A stretch of DNA of 64,000 nucleotides from Nevskiales bacterium (GTDB taxonomy: Bacteria; Pseudomonadota; Gammaproteobacteria; Nevskiales; Nevskiaceae). The stretch spans positions 34,653 to 98,652 of the forward strand of contig JAQVDP010000017.1 of assembly GCA_028698335.1 (NCBI GenBank), given 5' to 3'. Of the stretch, positions 1 to 8,732 are shown piece after piece. How positions within the stretch are numbered: position 1 is the first letter of the stretch; every line of letters begins with the position of its first letter. The notes beneath the pieces were generated by a model. The model ran no database searches, had not been told where the DNA came from, and worked only from the letters and a program-made list of their open reading frames with translations. Position numbers and translations under genes: made by a program.

Positions 1-1
1 G

Positions 2-706
2 GCCGAAGCGCCGGTGCGCGTGTTCGCCGCCGCCAGCCTCAAGGACGCCATGGACGAGGTGGCCGCGGCCTGGGCCGACGCCAGCGGCCAGCGCGCGCTG
101 GTCACCTACGCGGCGACCAGCACGCTGGCGCGCCAGATCGAGCAGGGCGCGCCGGTGGATCTGTTCGTGTCGGCGAACCAGCGCTGGATGGACTATGTCG
201 CCGAACGCAAACGGGTCCGGGCGGACAGCATCCGGCCGTTGCTCCGCAACGCGCTGGTGCTGGTCGCGCCGGCGGATTCGGCGACGGCACTGGAGATCGC
301 GCCGGGCTTCGACCTGCTCGGCGCCCTCGGTGGCGGCCGACTGGCGATCTGCAACCCGGCGGTGCCGGCGGGCAGCTACGGCCGCCAGGCGCTGCAATCC
401 CTCGGGGTCTGGGATGCGCTCCGGACCCATGTGGTGCTGGCCGAGAACGTACGCGCGGCGCTGCGGCTGGTGTCGCGGGGTGAAATGCCGCTGGGCGTGG
501 TCTACGCCTCGGATGCCGTCGCCGATCCGCAGGTCCGCGTCGTCGACGTGTTTCCGCAGGACAGCCACGAGGCCATCGTCTATCCCGCGGCGCTGATCGA
601 CGGATCCCGCCATCCGCAGGCGCGGGCGCTGCTCGATTACCTTGGCGGCGCGAGCGCGCAGGCGGTATTCGAGCGCTGGGGCTTCGCCCCCGCGGCGGCG
701 CGCTGA
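2..706 (+). CDS. modA: Molybdate ABC transporter substrate-binding protein (5' end outside window)
   Basis: Periplasmic molybdate-binding protein that delivers substrate to ModBC. The reading frame is open to the left edge and begins in the window with AEAPVRVFAAASLKDAM, the first mature strand of ModA proteins, so the signal peptide and true start lie upstream. The family hallmarks FAAASLKDA, SANQRWMDYV (near residues 52-61) and PAGSYGRQAL are visible, and the C-terminus is complete. It sits 13 nt before modB. The Mo supply role fits the nif genes that follow. The family is certain; only the start is missing. Confidence 0.93.
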   Translation, partial: AEAPVRVFAAASLKDAMDEVAAAWADASGQRALVTYAATSTLARQIEQGAPVDLFVSANQRWMDYVAERKRVRADSIRPLLRNALVLVAPADSATALEIAPGFDLLGALGGGRLAICNPAVPAGSYGRQALQSLGVWDALRTHVVLAENVRAALRLVSRGEMPLGVVYASDAVADPQVRVVDVFPQDSHEAIVYPAALIDGSRHPQARALLDYLGGASAQAVFERWGFAPAAAR

Positions 707-719
707 CAGTGGACGCCCG

Positions 720-1409
720 GTGCTGAGTCCGGACGAGTGGACCGCGCTGGCGCTGTCGTTGCGGGTCGCGGCGGTGGCGGTGCTGGCAAGCCTTCCGCTG
801 GCGGTGCTGGCGGCGTATCTGCTGGCGCGCTGGCGCTTCCCCGGTATCGCGATCGTCGACGGGCTGATCCATCTGCCGTTGACGCTGCCGCCGGTGGTCA
901 CCGGTTATCTGCTGCTGCTGCTGTTCGGCACGCAGGGGCCGCTCGGACGCTTTCTGTCGGAACAGCTTGGCGTGGTGCTCGCGTTTCGCTGGACCGGCGC
1001 GGCGCTGGCCGCGGCGGTGATGGGGTTTCCGCTGATGGTGCGATCGATCCGCCTGTCGCTGGAGGCGGTCGACCCGCGACTGGAGGAAGCGGCGGCGACA
1101 CTCGGTGCGCGGCCGTTGTGGGTGTTCGCGACGGTGACGCTGCCGCTGATCGGGCCGGGCATCGTTTCGGGGATGATCCTGGCGTTTGCGCGGGCGATGG
1201 GCGAGTTCGGCGCCACCATCACCTTCGTGTCCAACATTCCGGGTGAGACGCAGACGCTGGCCAGCGCCATCTACACCTACACCCAGGTTCCCGGCGCCGA
1301 CGCGCAGGCGCTGCGCCTGACCGCGGTTGCGGTCGCGGTGTCGATGGTCGCGCTGGTGGCGTCCGAGTGGCTGGCGCGCCGCGGTCGCCGCCGGGTGGCG
1401 GGGCTATGA
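720..1409 (+). CDS. modB: Molybdate ABC transporter permease
   Basis: Inner-membrane permease that passes molybdate (or tungstate) to the cytoplasm. About 229 residues with several hydrophobic helices, and the EAA-type loop around EAAATLGARPLWVFATVTLP that contacts the ATPase. FARAMGEFGATITFVSNIPG is the conserved ModB C-terminal stretch. The GTG at 720 gives the usual length and puts the first helix where expected; a longer upstream extension would overlap modA out of frame. The stop overlaps the modC start by 4 nt (ATGA), indicating translational coupling. Confidence 0.93.
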   Translation: MLSPDEWTALALSLRVAAVAVLASLPLAVLAAYLLARWRFPGIAIVDGLIHLPLTLPPVVTGYLLLLLFGTQGPLGRFLSEQLGVVLAFRWTGAALAAAVMGFPLMVRSIRLSLEAVDPRLEEAAATLGARPLWVFATVTLPLIGPGIVSGMILAFARAMGEFGATITFVSNIPGETQTLASAIYTYTQVPGADAQALRLTAVAVAVSMVALVASEWLARRGRRRVAGL

Positions 1410-2494
1410 GCCTGCAGGTCGAGATCGTCCACCGTCAGGGCAGCTTCGAGCTGCGCGGCGGCTTCGATGCGCCTCAGGGGCTGACGGCACTGTTCGGTCC
1501 GTCGGGTTCAGGCAAGACCACCCTGGTCCGTGCGATCGCCGGACTGCTGAAACCGCAGCAGGCCCGCATCGCGGTGGACGGCGCGGTGCTCGTCGATACC
1601 GCCGCCGGCCTGTGCCTGCCGGCACACCGGCGCCGCATCGGCTATGTGTTCCAGGAGCCGCGCCTGTTTCCGCATTTCACCGTGCGCCAGAACCTCGGCT
1701 ACGGACGCTGGTTCGCGGGTGAGGCAAAGGCGGCGGACGATGCGCGGCTGATCGATCTGCTCGACATCGGGCCGCTGCTGGCGCGCTATCCCGGGCGCCT
1801 GTCCGGCGGCGAACGCCAGCGCGTGGCGATCGGACGCGCGCTGCTCAGCGCACCGCGCCTGCTGCTGATGGACGAACCGCTGAGCCAGGTCGATGCGGTG
1901 CGCAAGGCCGAGATCCTGCCGTACATCGAACGCCTGCGTGACGAACTCCGGATCCCCATCGTCTATGTCAGCCACGCGCTGGACGAGGTCGTGCGCCTGG
2001 CGGGGCACCTGGTCTGTCTGTCTCAGGGCGGCTTCGTCGCGGCCGGGCCGACCGCGGAGGTCCTGACCCGCACCGACCTGACGATGTTCGCGCAGCGACC
2101 GGATGCCGGTGCCGTGGTCGCGGCGACGGTGCGGCGGCACGATCCCGAATACCGGCTGACCGAACTGGCCTGTGCCGCGGGTTCGCTGTGGGTGCCGCAG
2201 CTCGGGCACGCCGTGGGCAGCCCGGTCCGGGTCTGGGTCCGCGCGCAGGACGTGACGCTGGCGCTGCAACCGCCGCGGGAGGTCAGCGCGCTGAACGTGC
2301 TGACCGGCACGATCGCGTCGATCGGCCATGCCGATCCGAGCACCGCGATGGTGGCGGTGGACTGCGGCGGCGTGACGCTGCTGGCGCGCGTCACCCATTT
2401 TTCCGTCGACCGTCTGCAACTCCGCGCCGGATTGCCGGTCCATGCGCTGGTCAAATCCGTCAGCTTTCCGATCGCCGGACACGCGATGAGTTGA
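1406..2494 (+). CDS. modC: Molybdate ABC transporter ATP-binding protein
   Basis: ATPase of the ModABC importer, about 362 residues. Walker A is GPSGSGKT, the ABC signature is LSGGERQRV and Walker B is LLLMDEPLSQVD. After the nucleotide-binding domain a C-terminal Mop/TOBE-type domain (about residues 290-360, around ALNVLTGTIASIG) should bind molybdate and may give feedback control. The ATG at 1406 overlaps the modB stop. This is the last gene of the modABC unit; the next gene is over 100 nt away and unrelated. Confidence 0.94.
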   Translation: MSLQVEIVHRQGSFELRGGFDAPQGLTALFGPSGSGKTTLVRAIAGLLKPQQARIAVDGAVLVDTAAGLCLPAHRRRIGYVFQEPRLFPHFTVRQNLGYGRWFAGEAKAADDARLIDLLDIGPLLARYPGRLSGGERQRVAIGRALLSAPRLLLMDEPLSQVDAVRKAEILPYIERLRDELRIPIVYVSHALDEVVRLAGHLVCLSQGGFVAAGPTAEVLTRTDLTMFAQRPDAGAVVAATVRRHDPEYRLTELACAAGSLWVPQLGHAVGSPVRVWVRAQDVTLALQPPREVSALNVLTGTIASIGHADPSTAMVAVDCGGVTLLARVTHFSVDRLQLRAGLPVHALVKSVSFPIAGHAMS

Positions 2495-2629
2495 GCCTGC
2501 GCTCACGTTCGTCGACCGCGGAATGGCGGGCTGGTCATGGATTGACCGGAATCGTTGCGTGCTGACGCCGGATCGCTACACTACGCGCCGCATACGGCCC
2601 CGTGCCGCCCCCCGACTGCAAAGAGATTC

Positions 2630-3877
2630 ATGGAAACCTCGCCTTCACTGGAAGCGGCGAAAGCCCTGCTGCAGGCTTTCGGCATCATCCTGGCCGCCGG
2701 ATCTCTCGGCGGCGTCATCGCCAAACGGCTGAAGGTTCCGGATGTCGCGATCTTCCTGCTGATCGGCATCGCGCTGGGGCCGCACGCGCTGGGGATGATC
2801 GACATTTCCGCCGGCGGTGCGCTCAACCAGATCATCCTGATCTTCGGGTCCTGCTACATCCTGTTCGACGGCGGCGCCTCGCTGCGCTTCCGCGTACTGC
2901 GTGAGGTGTGGGTGACGATCGCGATCATCGCCACCGTCGGCGTGCTGATCACCGCGTCGATCACGACGCTGGCGGCACACTGGATTCTCGGCCTGCCACT
3001 GGTCGTTGCTGCGCTGCTCGGAGCGGCGACGTCGTCGACCGACCCGGCGACGCTGGTGCCGATCTTCAAGCAGATCCCGATCAAGGAACGCATCTCGCAG
3101 ACGGTGATGTCGGAGTCGGCGTTCAACGACGCCATCGGCGCGATCCTGACCTTCACGGTGCTGGCGCTGGCGATGGGGCACGGCTCGTTCTCGCTGTCCG
3201 GATCGCTGCTGGAACTGCTCAAGCAGGCGAGCCTGGGCATCCTGATCGGCAGCGTGGTCGGCTATGCGGCGGCGCTGCTGCTCGGGCACGAGCGCTACGC
3301 CTTTCTCGGCGAGTTCGGGCCGATCGTGACGCTGATGGCGGTGGCCGGGGCCTACCTCGCCGCCGACAACTACCATGCGTCCGGCTTCATGGCGGTGTTC
3401 GTGTTCGGCATCCTGATCGGCAACAAGGAATCGCTCGGCCTGCGGATGCAGCCGTCCGAAGCCGAGAAGATGGAGAACTTCGTCGCCGAGATGGCGCTGA
3501 TCATGCGCCTGATGATCTTCGTGCTGCTCGGTTCGCAGGTCGACTTCGGCCTGATGGAGCGCTACTGGGCGCAGGGCCTCGCGCTGGTCGCGATCCTGAT
3601 GTTCATCGGCCGGCCGCTGACGGTGTTCATCTGCACCTGGCCGGACCGGCGTGCGCGCTGGACCTTCAAGGAACGCCTGTTCATGTGCTGGACGCGCGAG
3701 ACCGGCGTGATCCCGGCGGCGCTGGCGGGACTGCTGGTCGGCATGAAGGCGCCCGGTGCCGAGATCATCGCGTCGGTGACCTTCGTCGCGATCCTGGCGA
3801 CGATCCTGCTGCAGGCGACGACCACGCCATGGCTCGCGGCCAAGCTCGGCATGCTGGTCGAGGACTGGCAGGACTGA
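2630..3877 (+). CDS. CPA1-family cation/proton antiporter
   Basis: Predicted Na+(K+)/H+ antiporter of the inner membrane, about 415 residues. Roughly 12 hydrophobic segments are seen, starting at LLQAFGIILAAGSLGGVIAKRL. The SSTDPATLVPIF and SESAFNDAIGAILT stretches match the transport core of CPA1/NhaP-type exchangers, with the ion-site ND pair in the latter. The ATG at 2630 places the first helix near the N-terminus. It stands alone between modC and the dehydrogenase gene. Ion specificity cannot be told from sequence; no TrkA-type regulatory tail is seen. Confidence 0.85.
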   Translation: METSPSLEAAKALLQAFGIILAAGSLGGVIAKRLKVPDVAIFLLIGIALGPHALGMIDISAGGALNQIILIFGSCYILFDGGASLRFRVLREVWVTIAIIATVGVLITASITTLAAHWILGLPLVVAALLGAATSSTDPATLVPIFKQIPIKERISQTVMSESAFNDAIGAILTFTVLALAMGHGSFSLSGSLLELLKQASLGILIGSVVGYAAALLLGHERYAFLGEFGPIVTLMAVAGAYLAADNYHASGFMAVFVFGILIGNKESLGLRMQPSEAEKMENFVAEMALIMRLMIFVLLGSQVDFGLMERYWAQGLALVAILMFIGRPLTVFICTWPDRRARWTFKERLFMCWTRETGVIPAALAGLLVGMKAPGAEIIASVTFVAILATILLQATTTPWLAAKLGMLVEDWQD

Positions 3878-4068
3878 GCCGGGCCGGTCCTGCCGCCGCC
3901 GGGGCGGCTGCGTCCGGTTTGTCGGAAGTCCGACGTGGCGGCTGCTGATCGCGTGCCGGCCGGGCCGGTTCCGCCGCGTGCAGGGCAGCTCCTCAGGCTT
4001 CGGTACAGGCTTTGCTTGTAAGCTCGGGCTGCGAGTTTTCTTCCACCCAGCCACAGGACGCACTGCCC

Positions 4069-5103
4069 ATGTCGGATGTCATCCCCGCTACCCTGATCCC
4101 CGGCGACGGAATCGGCCCGGAAATCGTCGAGGCGACCCTCGCGGCGATCGAGGCGCTCGGCGTGCCGTTCGACTGGGACGTCCAGCAGGCCGGACTCGCC
4201 GGCATCGAGGCGGCGGGCGACCCGCTGCCGGACGCGACGCTCGACAGCATCCGGCGCACGCGGCTGGCCCTGAAGGGGCCGCTGGAGACGCCGTCCGGCG
4301 GCGGGTACCGCTCCAGCAACGTCCGTCTGCGCGAGGCGTTCAATCTCTACGCCAACCTGCGTCCGGCGCGCAGCATCATGCCCGGCGGGCGCTACGAGAA
4401 TATCGATCTGGTCATCGTCCGCGAGAACATCGAGGGGCTGTACATGGGGCACGAACACTTCGTGCCCATCGACGGCGATCCGCGCGCCATCGGCATGTCC
4501 ACCGGCATCAACACGCGCCAGGGCTGCCGGCGCATTCTGGAGTACGCGTTCGAGTACGCCATCGCCCAGGGCCGGCGCAAGGTGACGGTGGTGCACAAGG
4601 CCAACATCATGAAGGCGCTGACCGGCATCTTCCTGGAGACCGCCCGGCAGCTCTATGCCGAGAAGGGTTACAGCCAGCATGTCGAGATGGACGAGGTCAT
4701 CGTCGACGCCTGCGCGATGAAGCTGGTGCTCGATCCCTGGCAGTTCGACGTGCTGGTCACCACCAACCTGTTCGGGGACATCCTGTCGGACCTGATGGCC
4801 GGCCTGGTCGGCGGGCTCGGCATGGTGCCGGGCGCCAACATCGGCCAGGACGCGGCGATCTTCGAGGCGGTGCACGGATCTGCCCCGGACATCGCCGGCC
4901 GCGGCGTCGCCAATCCGGTCGCGCTGATGCTGGCCGCGGCGATGATGCTCGACTACATCGGCCGCGCGGACGACGCGACGCGTCTGCGCACGGCGATCGA
5001 CGCCACGCTCAACCTCGATCAGGTCCGCACGCGCGATCTCGGCGGCAGCGCCGACACCCGCACGTTCACCCGCGCGTTGTGCGCGCGCATCGCCAACGCC
5101 TGA
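4069..5103 (+). CDS. NAD-dependent isocitrate dehydrogenase (beta-decarboxylating dehydrogenase family)
   Basis: 344-residue member of the isocitrate/isopropylmalate dehydrogenase family. IPGDGIGPEIV is the N-terminal family motif. GGGYRSSNVRLREAFNLYAN has the Ser-x-Asn and Arg substrate residues typical of NAD-linked isocitrate dehydrogenases rather than LeuB. NLFGDILSDLMAGLVGGLGM holds the metal-binding aspartates, and HGSAPDIAG is the nucleotide site. It would convert isocitrate to 2-oxoglutarate with NADH formation, a source of reductant and of carbon skeletons for ammonium assimilation. A homoisocitrate or 3-isopropylmalate specificity is less likely but not excluded. Confidence 0.85.
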   Translation: MSDVIPATLIPGDGIGPEIVEATLAAIEALGVPFDWDVQQAGLAGIEAAGDPLPDATLDSIRRTRLALKGPLETPSGGGYRSSNVRLREAFNLYANLRPARSIMPGGRYENIDLVIVRENIEGLYMGHEHFVPIDGDPRAIGMSTGINTRQGCRRILEYAFEYAIAQGRRKVTVVHKANIMKALTGIFLETARQLYAEKGYSQHVEMDEVIVDACAMKLVLDPWQFDVLVTTNLFGDILSDLMAGLVGGLGMVPGANIGQDAAIFEAVHGSAPDIAGRGVANPVALMLAAAMMLDYIGRADDATRLRTAIDATLNLDQVRTRDLGGSADTRTFTRALCARIANA

Positions 5104-5156
5104 GGAAGCGCGGGGGCAACCGGCCGGTCGGCGCCGCCGTGGCGCCGGAGCATCGC

Positions 5157-5663
5157 TCAGCAGTCTTCCGGCGCGGCCGGTTCGATCAGCGCGGCCGTCC
5201 ACAGGCCGCTGTCGGTTGTGAACGGGGTCAGTTCGATCTGGACGCAGAACGCCTCGCCGCTGTCGTGCTGCGCCAGCAGATAGGGATAGCGGCCCATCGG
5301 GCGTGCCGTGGGCATGGTCCCGTATACGGCGCGGTACACCCGGTGCGCGTCCCGCAGGTTCGGCGGCAGCAGCTCCTCGATCATCCGCCCCTCGAGGACG
5401 CGCTCGCCGAACAGCTGCTGCGCGGCCCGGTTGGCGCACACCATCCGTCCGGCGGCATCCACGATCAATGCGCCGACCTCCAACTCTCCGATCAGCTCGC
5501 GCAGCGCATCCGGGTCGACCGCGCGGGGCGTGGCCCGGGACGGCGCGGCGTCGTTCGGCACGATGCGGTCGTCGACAACGGCGATCGGCAGCAGGGTCTG
5601 TCTCACTAAGTCGGGATGAAGGGAGGCGGCGGGTGGAAGGCGGGAAGATCGGGTCGCGAACAA
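5157..5663 (-). CDS. Stand-alone PAS-domain sensor protein
   Basis: 168 residues with one PAS domain (about residues 55-165: GALIVDAAGRMVCANRAAQQ then GRYPYLLAQHDSGEAFCVQI) and no kinase, GGDEF or DNA-binding output domain. The N-terminal 40 residues are low in predicted structure. It faces away from nifX across a 317-nt control region, and an FNR-like palindrome lies 36 nt upstream of its start. It may sense redox state or oxygen, but neither ligand nor partner is evident. It lacks the histidine-kinase-like half of NifL, so it is not called nifL. Start codon uncertain. Confidence 0.72.
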   Translation of the reverse strand: MFATRSSRLPPAASLHPDLVRQTLLPIAVVDDRIVPNDAAPSRATPRAVDPDALRELIGELEVGALIVDAAGRMVCANRAAQQLFGERVLEGRMIEELLPPNLRDAHRVYRAVYGTMPTARPMGRYPYLLAQHDSGEAFCVQIELTPFTTDSGLWTAALIEPAAPEDC

Positions 5664-5698
5664 GCGGGGCAGTCTGAGGGTCGGGCCGGGTCCCGGCG

Positions 5699-5712
5699 TT
5701 GACCTGGATCAA
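5699..5712. promoter_or_regulatory. FNR/Anr-like palindrome upstream of the PAS gene
   Basis: The sequence TTGACCTGGATCAA differs by one base from the FNR consensus TTGAT-N4-ATCAA. It lies 36 nt upstream of the minus-strand PAS gene and about 155 nt upstream of the nifX -24/-12 promoter. It could place the PAS gene under oxygen control. No binding data are available. Confidence 0.5.
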
Positions 5713-5778
5713 TGCCGATCGTCAGCGAAGCTGATAATGGGATTGGGAACGGACGCGTGCGACAGGCGTCGACAGCCG

Positions 5779-5794
5779 TGTCGCAAACCTCTCA
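5779..5794 (+). promoter_or_regulatory. NifA-type upstream activator box (degenerate) for nifX operon
   Basis: TGTCGCAAACCTCTCA fits TGT-N10-ACA except for the first base of the second half (TCA). The identical box, including the following AAACC, is found upstream of nifE. It lies 87 nt upstream of the -24 element, and an A/T-rich stretch (about 5840-5863) between them could take IHF. Confidence 0.6.
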
Positions 5795-5865
5795 AACCCG
5801 CCGAAGCCGCCGCTCGGCTCCGGGCTGGGATTTCGCAAGTAATTGATAAAAAAATAGAAAAAAGT

Positions 5866-5880
5866 TGGCATTGATCCTGC
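5866..5880 (+). promoter_or_regulatory. Sigma-54 (-24/-12) promoter of the nifX operon
   Basis: TGGCATTGATCCTGC keeps the invariant GG and GC with 10 nt between them. It lies about 100 nt upstream of nifX. Its local sequence (AGTTGGCA followed by TCCTGCTCC) closely resembles the nifE promoter. Confidence 0.78.
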
Positions 5881-5980
5881 TCCCGAGACGCTGAGGGCCC
5901 GCTGTGGCGGGTCCGCTACGGTGGGCCGCGCAGCGGGCGGGGCCCGCATTGGCGCAATGACCGATTCGGGAGGATCGCGC

Positions 5981-6391
5981 ATGAAGGTCGCTTTCTCGAC
6001 GCAGGATCTGGCGCATGTCGATGCGCATTTCGGCTGGGCCAAGCACATCGTCGTCTACGACGTCACTCCCGACGACACGGCATTCGTCGAGACTTTCGAT
6101 TTCGACGGCGAGCTCGAAGAGGACGGCAACGAGGACAAGCTCGCGCCGAAGCTGGCGGCGATCGGCGACTGCGCGATCATGTACTGCGCGGCAATCGGTG
6201 GCTCGGCGGCGGCACGCGTGGTCGCGGCGAAGATCCATCCGATCAAGGTCGCCCAGCCCGAGGCGATCGACGGGATCCTCGTCAAGCTGCAGGACGTCCT
6301 CAGGGGCACCCCGCCGCCATGGTTGCGCAAGGCATTGTTGAAGGGGCAGCCGGCCCGGTCCGACTTCGAAGACGAGGCCGCCCATGTCTGA
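5981..6391 (+). CDS. nifX: FeMo-cofactor carrier protein NifX
   Basis: Small cytoplasmic protein that carries NifB-cofactor and the VK-cluster during FeMo-co assembly. 136 residues of the dinitrogenase iron-molybdenum cofactor-binding family, beginning [20 protein letters not shown]. The His in VDAHFG and the central [20 protein letters not shown] region are typical. The ATG at 5981 is preceded by GGGAGG; an ATG 24 nt upstream is less well placed. It opens an eight-gene block and overlaps the next gene by 8 nt. It is separated from nifEN, which lies 37 kb away in this window. Confidence 0.92.
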   Translation: MKVAFSTQDLAHVDAHFGWAKHIVVYDVTPDDTAFVETFDFDGELEEDGNEDKLAPKLAAIGDCAIMYCAAIGGSAAARVVAAKIHPIKVAQPEAIDGILVKLQDVLRGTPPPWLRKALLKGQPARSDFEDEAAHV

Positions 6392-6875
6392 GCTGGCAAC
6401 GGAGGTCGCGCCGAAGATCGAGCGCAGCGAGGCCGAACTGCTGGCAACCCCGTTCGTGCGCGAGCTGATCAAGCAGATCCGGGCCCAGGACACGCATGGC
6501 GTGTGGGACGGCAAGTCCGACATGGCGCTGCTCGGGCCCTACATCCTCAGCGCCGAGCAGCGCCGGGCGCTGCCGATGATGGGCGATCCCGATCCCGACA
6601 CGCTGTGGCGGCTCGAGCTGTTCTACAACGCCGTCGGCCTGTCGATCGAGCGCCAGACCGGGGTCATCGCCTCGCCGATGCTGAAGATGCACCACGAGGG
6701 CTTCGGCCGCATGGTGCTGATCGCGGGGCGGCTGGTCGTCGTCAACAAGCATCTGCGCGACGTTCATCGCTACGGCTATCCCAGCCTCGCCAAGCTCGCC
6801 GACACCGGCGGCAAACTGGTCGCCGACGCGGTCGCGATGATCGAGCAGTTTCCCGAGGCCGCACGCTACGGCTGA
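6384..6875 (+). CDS. NifX-associated nitrogen fixation protein (DUF269 family)
   Basis: 163 residues matching the small protein family almost always encoded next to nifX. Recognisable stretches are [35 protein letters not shown] and [20 protein letters not shown]. The biochemical role is not established; it is thought to assist cofactor maturation together with NifX. Its start overlaps the nifX stop by 8 nt, so the two are very probably co-translated. Confidence 0.92.
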   Translation: MSELATEVAPKIERSEAELLATPFVRELIKQIRAQDTHGVWDGKSDMALLGPYILSAEQRRALPMMGDPDPDTLWRLELFYNAVGLSIERQTGVIASPMLKMHHEGFGRMVLIAGRLVVVNKHLRDVHRYGYPSLAKLADTGGKLVADAVAMIEQFPEAARYG

Positions 6876-6920
6876 GCCGGGGCTGCGACCGATCGTTCAC
6901 CCACGAGGATCGACCCGCAC

Positions 6921-7118
6921 ATGGAAAGCGTCGAAGAACTCAAAGCCCGGATCAGGAAACTCAATGCCCGCGCCACCCAGGCGAAGATGGATCTGCACGA
7001 TCTGTCCGAGGAGCTGCCGACCAACTGGGAACAGATTCCGGACGTCGCGGCGCGTGCGCATACGGCGTATCAGGAGCTGCTGGCCGCGCGCCGGACCCTG
7101 GCCGCGGTAGAGGCCTGA
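6921..7118 (+). CDS. CCE_0567-family (DUF683) small nif metalloprotein
   Basis: 65-residue, highly helical protein: MESVEELKARIRKLNARATQ followed by a conserved KMDLHDLSEELP segment. This matches the small two-helix family found between the nifX-associated gene and fdxB in many diazotrophs. The founding member was reported as a metal-binding dimer; the function in fixation is unknown. It sits between the nifX-associated gene and fdxB with gaps of 45 and 11 nt. Confidence 0.85.
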   Translation: MESVEELKARIRKLNARATQAKMDLHDLSEELPTNWEQIPDVAARAHTAYQELLAARRTLAAVEA

Positions 7119-7129
7119 GGACCGCGGCG

Positions 7130-7435
7130 ATGGGCGAATTCACGATCACGCTTCCGTCCGGCGAAAGCTGGACGCCGACGTACGTCGAGAGCCTCAACCA
7201 GGAGACCTGCATCGGCTGCGGGCGTTGCTACAAGGTCTGTCCGCGCGGGGTGCTCGAGCTGATCGGACTCGACGAGGATGGCCAGCCGATCGCGCTGGAT
7301 CCGGACGACGACGATGACGAGGAGTACGAGAAGAAGGTGATGACGATCGCGCACCGGCAGCTGTGCATCGGCTGTACGGCCTGCGCGCGCATCTGTCCGA
7401 AGAAGTGCTACACGCACGCACCGGCGGTGGTATAG
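7130..7435 (+). CDS. fdxB: Nif-specific ferredoxin III (4Fe-4S type)
   Basis: 101-residue soluble electron carrier or Fe-S donor. Two cysteine clusters are present: CIGCGRCYKVCP near residues 27-38 and CIGCTACARICPKKC near residues 79-93. They are separated by an acidic loop (PDDDDDEEYEKK), which is the FdxB pattern. The ATG at 7130 starts MGEFTITLPSG. It lies 11 nt after the CCE_0567-type gene and 13 nt before a cysteine desulfurase. It is more likely an electron carrier for nitrogenase or cofactor synthesis than a general ferredoxin. Confidence 0.9.
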   Translation: MGEFTITLPSGESWTPTYVESLNQETCIGCGRCYKVCPRGVLELIGLDEDGQPIALDPDDDDDEEYEKKVMTIAHRQLCIGCTACARICPKKCYTHAPAVV

Positions 7436-7448
7436 GCGGGCTTCCGGC

Positions 7449-8723
7449 ATGAACGGACCGATGCCGATCTATCTCGACAATGCCGCGACCACGCGTGTCG
7501 ACGATCGCGTCGTCGATGTGATGCTGCCGTATCTGCGCGAGCACTACGGCAATCCGGCGTCGGCGACGCATGCCTATGGCTGGGCGGCGGAAGCCGCGGT
7601 CGAACACGCGCGGGCCGAGGTCGCCGCGCTGATCGGCTGTGACGCCGCGGAGCTGATCTGGACCTCCGGCGCCACCGAGAGCAACACGCTGGCACTGCGC
7701 GGCCTGATCGGCGGTCTGACGCCCGCGCAGACCCAGGGACGGCGGCCGCACGTCGTCACCCAGCGCACCGAGCACGCCGCCGTTCTGGCGCCGCTGCGCC
7801 AGTTGCGCGCCGACGGCGCGATCGAGCTGACCGTGCTCGACGTGGCGGCGGACGGCCGTCTCGATCCGCGCGCCGTCGTCGATGCGATCACCGGTCGCAC
7901 CGCGCTGGTGTCGGTGATGTGGGTGAACAACGAGACCGGTGTGGTCCAGGACATTGCGGCCATCGCGGCGGTATGCGCCGCCAGCGGCGTCGCCCTGCAT
8001 GTCGATGCGGCGCAGGCGGCGGGCAAGCTCGGGATCGAGTTGTCGGCGCTGCCGGTGACGGCGCTGTCGCTGTCGGCCCACAAGCTTCACGGACCCAAGG
8101 GGGTCGGCGCGCTGTTCCTGCGGACGTCCGGGCGCCATCGCATCGAGCCGCAGCAGCTCGGCGGTGCCCAGGAGCGTGGACTGCGCGCGGGAACGCTCGC
8201 GGTGCACCAGATCGTCGGCTTCGGCGCGGCCTGCCGGCTCGCGCGCGCCGAGATGCCGGTGGAACGCCAGCGCATCCGCCTGCTGCGTGACCGGCTCTGG
8301 GACGGGCTGTCGGCGTTGCCGGGCGCGTTCCGCAACGGCAGCGCCGAGCATTGCGTCGCCAACACCCTCAACGTCGGCTTCGACGGGGTCGAGGCCCTGG
8401 CGCTGGTCGAGCGCCTGGCACCGGATCTGGCGCTGTCCACCGGCGCCGCCTGCGCGTCGACCCGGGTGGCGCCGTCGCCAGTCCTGCGCGCGATGGGACG
8501 CAGCGATGCGCAGGCGTTGGCGTCGCTGCGTTATTCGCTGGGCCGGTTCACCCGCGACGAGGACATCGACCGCGCCGTCGAGCTGACCGCGCAGGCCCTG
8601 CGTGGCGTGCGCCACGCCGCGTCGCGGAGCGGTGGCGGCGAAGACAGGGATTGCCCGATGAAACGTCTGCGCCGCCGGCGGGCGCGCATGGCGATGGCGG
8701 CCATGGCGGCCGATCCAACCTAG
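7449..8723 (+). CDS. Cysteine desulfurase (NifS/IscS-like, first of three)
   Basis: Class V aminotransferase-fold PLP enzyme that releases sulfane sulfur from cysteine for Fe-S clusters. 424 residues: YLDNAATTRVD at the N-terminus, the PLP lysine in SLSAHKLHGPKG, and the active-site cysteine loop GAACASTRVAPSPVL. The C-terminal 30 residues are an unusual Arg/Met/Ala-rich tail (MKRLRRRRARMAMAAMAA) not seen in IscS or NifS. It is followed by two A-type carriers, so this unit resembles a dedicated Fe-S module. A second ATG at 7461 is also possible. Confidence 0.9.
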   Translation: MNGPMPIYLDNAATTRVDDRVVDVMLPYLREHYGNPASATHAYGWAAEAAVEHARAEVAALIGCDAAELIWTSGATESNTLALRGLIGGLTPAQTQGRRPHVVTQRTEHAAVLAPLRQLRADGAIELTVLDVAADGRLDPRAVVDAITGRTALVSVMWVNNETGVVQDIAAIAAVCAASGVALHVDAAQAAGKLGIELSALPVTALSLSAHKLHGPKGVGALFLRTSGRHRIEPQQLGGAQERGLRAGTLAVHQIVGFGAACRLARAEMPVERQRIRLLRDRLWDGLSALPGAFRNGSAEHCVANTLNVGFDGVEALALVERLAPDLALSTGAACASTRVAPSPVLRAMGRSDAQALASLRYSLGRFTRDEDIDRAVELTAQALRGVRHAASRSGGGEDRDCPMKRLRRRRARMAMAAMAADPT

Positions 8724-8732
8724 GAGAGCGGC

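Noticed and set aside
2645..4063. Long minus-strand open frame opposite the antiporter
   Set aside because: High-GC shadow frame rich in Arg, His and Asp with no domain; the plus strand holds a clear membrane protein.
4069..5103. Calling the dehydrogenase leuB because leuA genes are in the window
   Set aside because: The substrate-binding segment (GGGYRSSNVRLREAF) fits NAD isocitrate dehydrogenase better than LeuB, and the leuA genes are 51 kb away.
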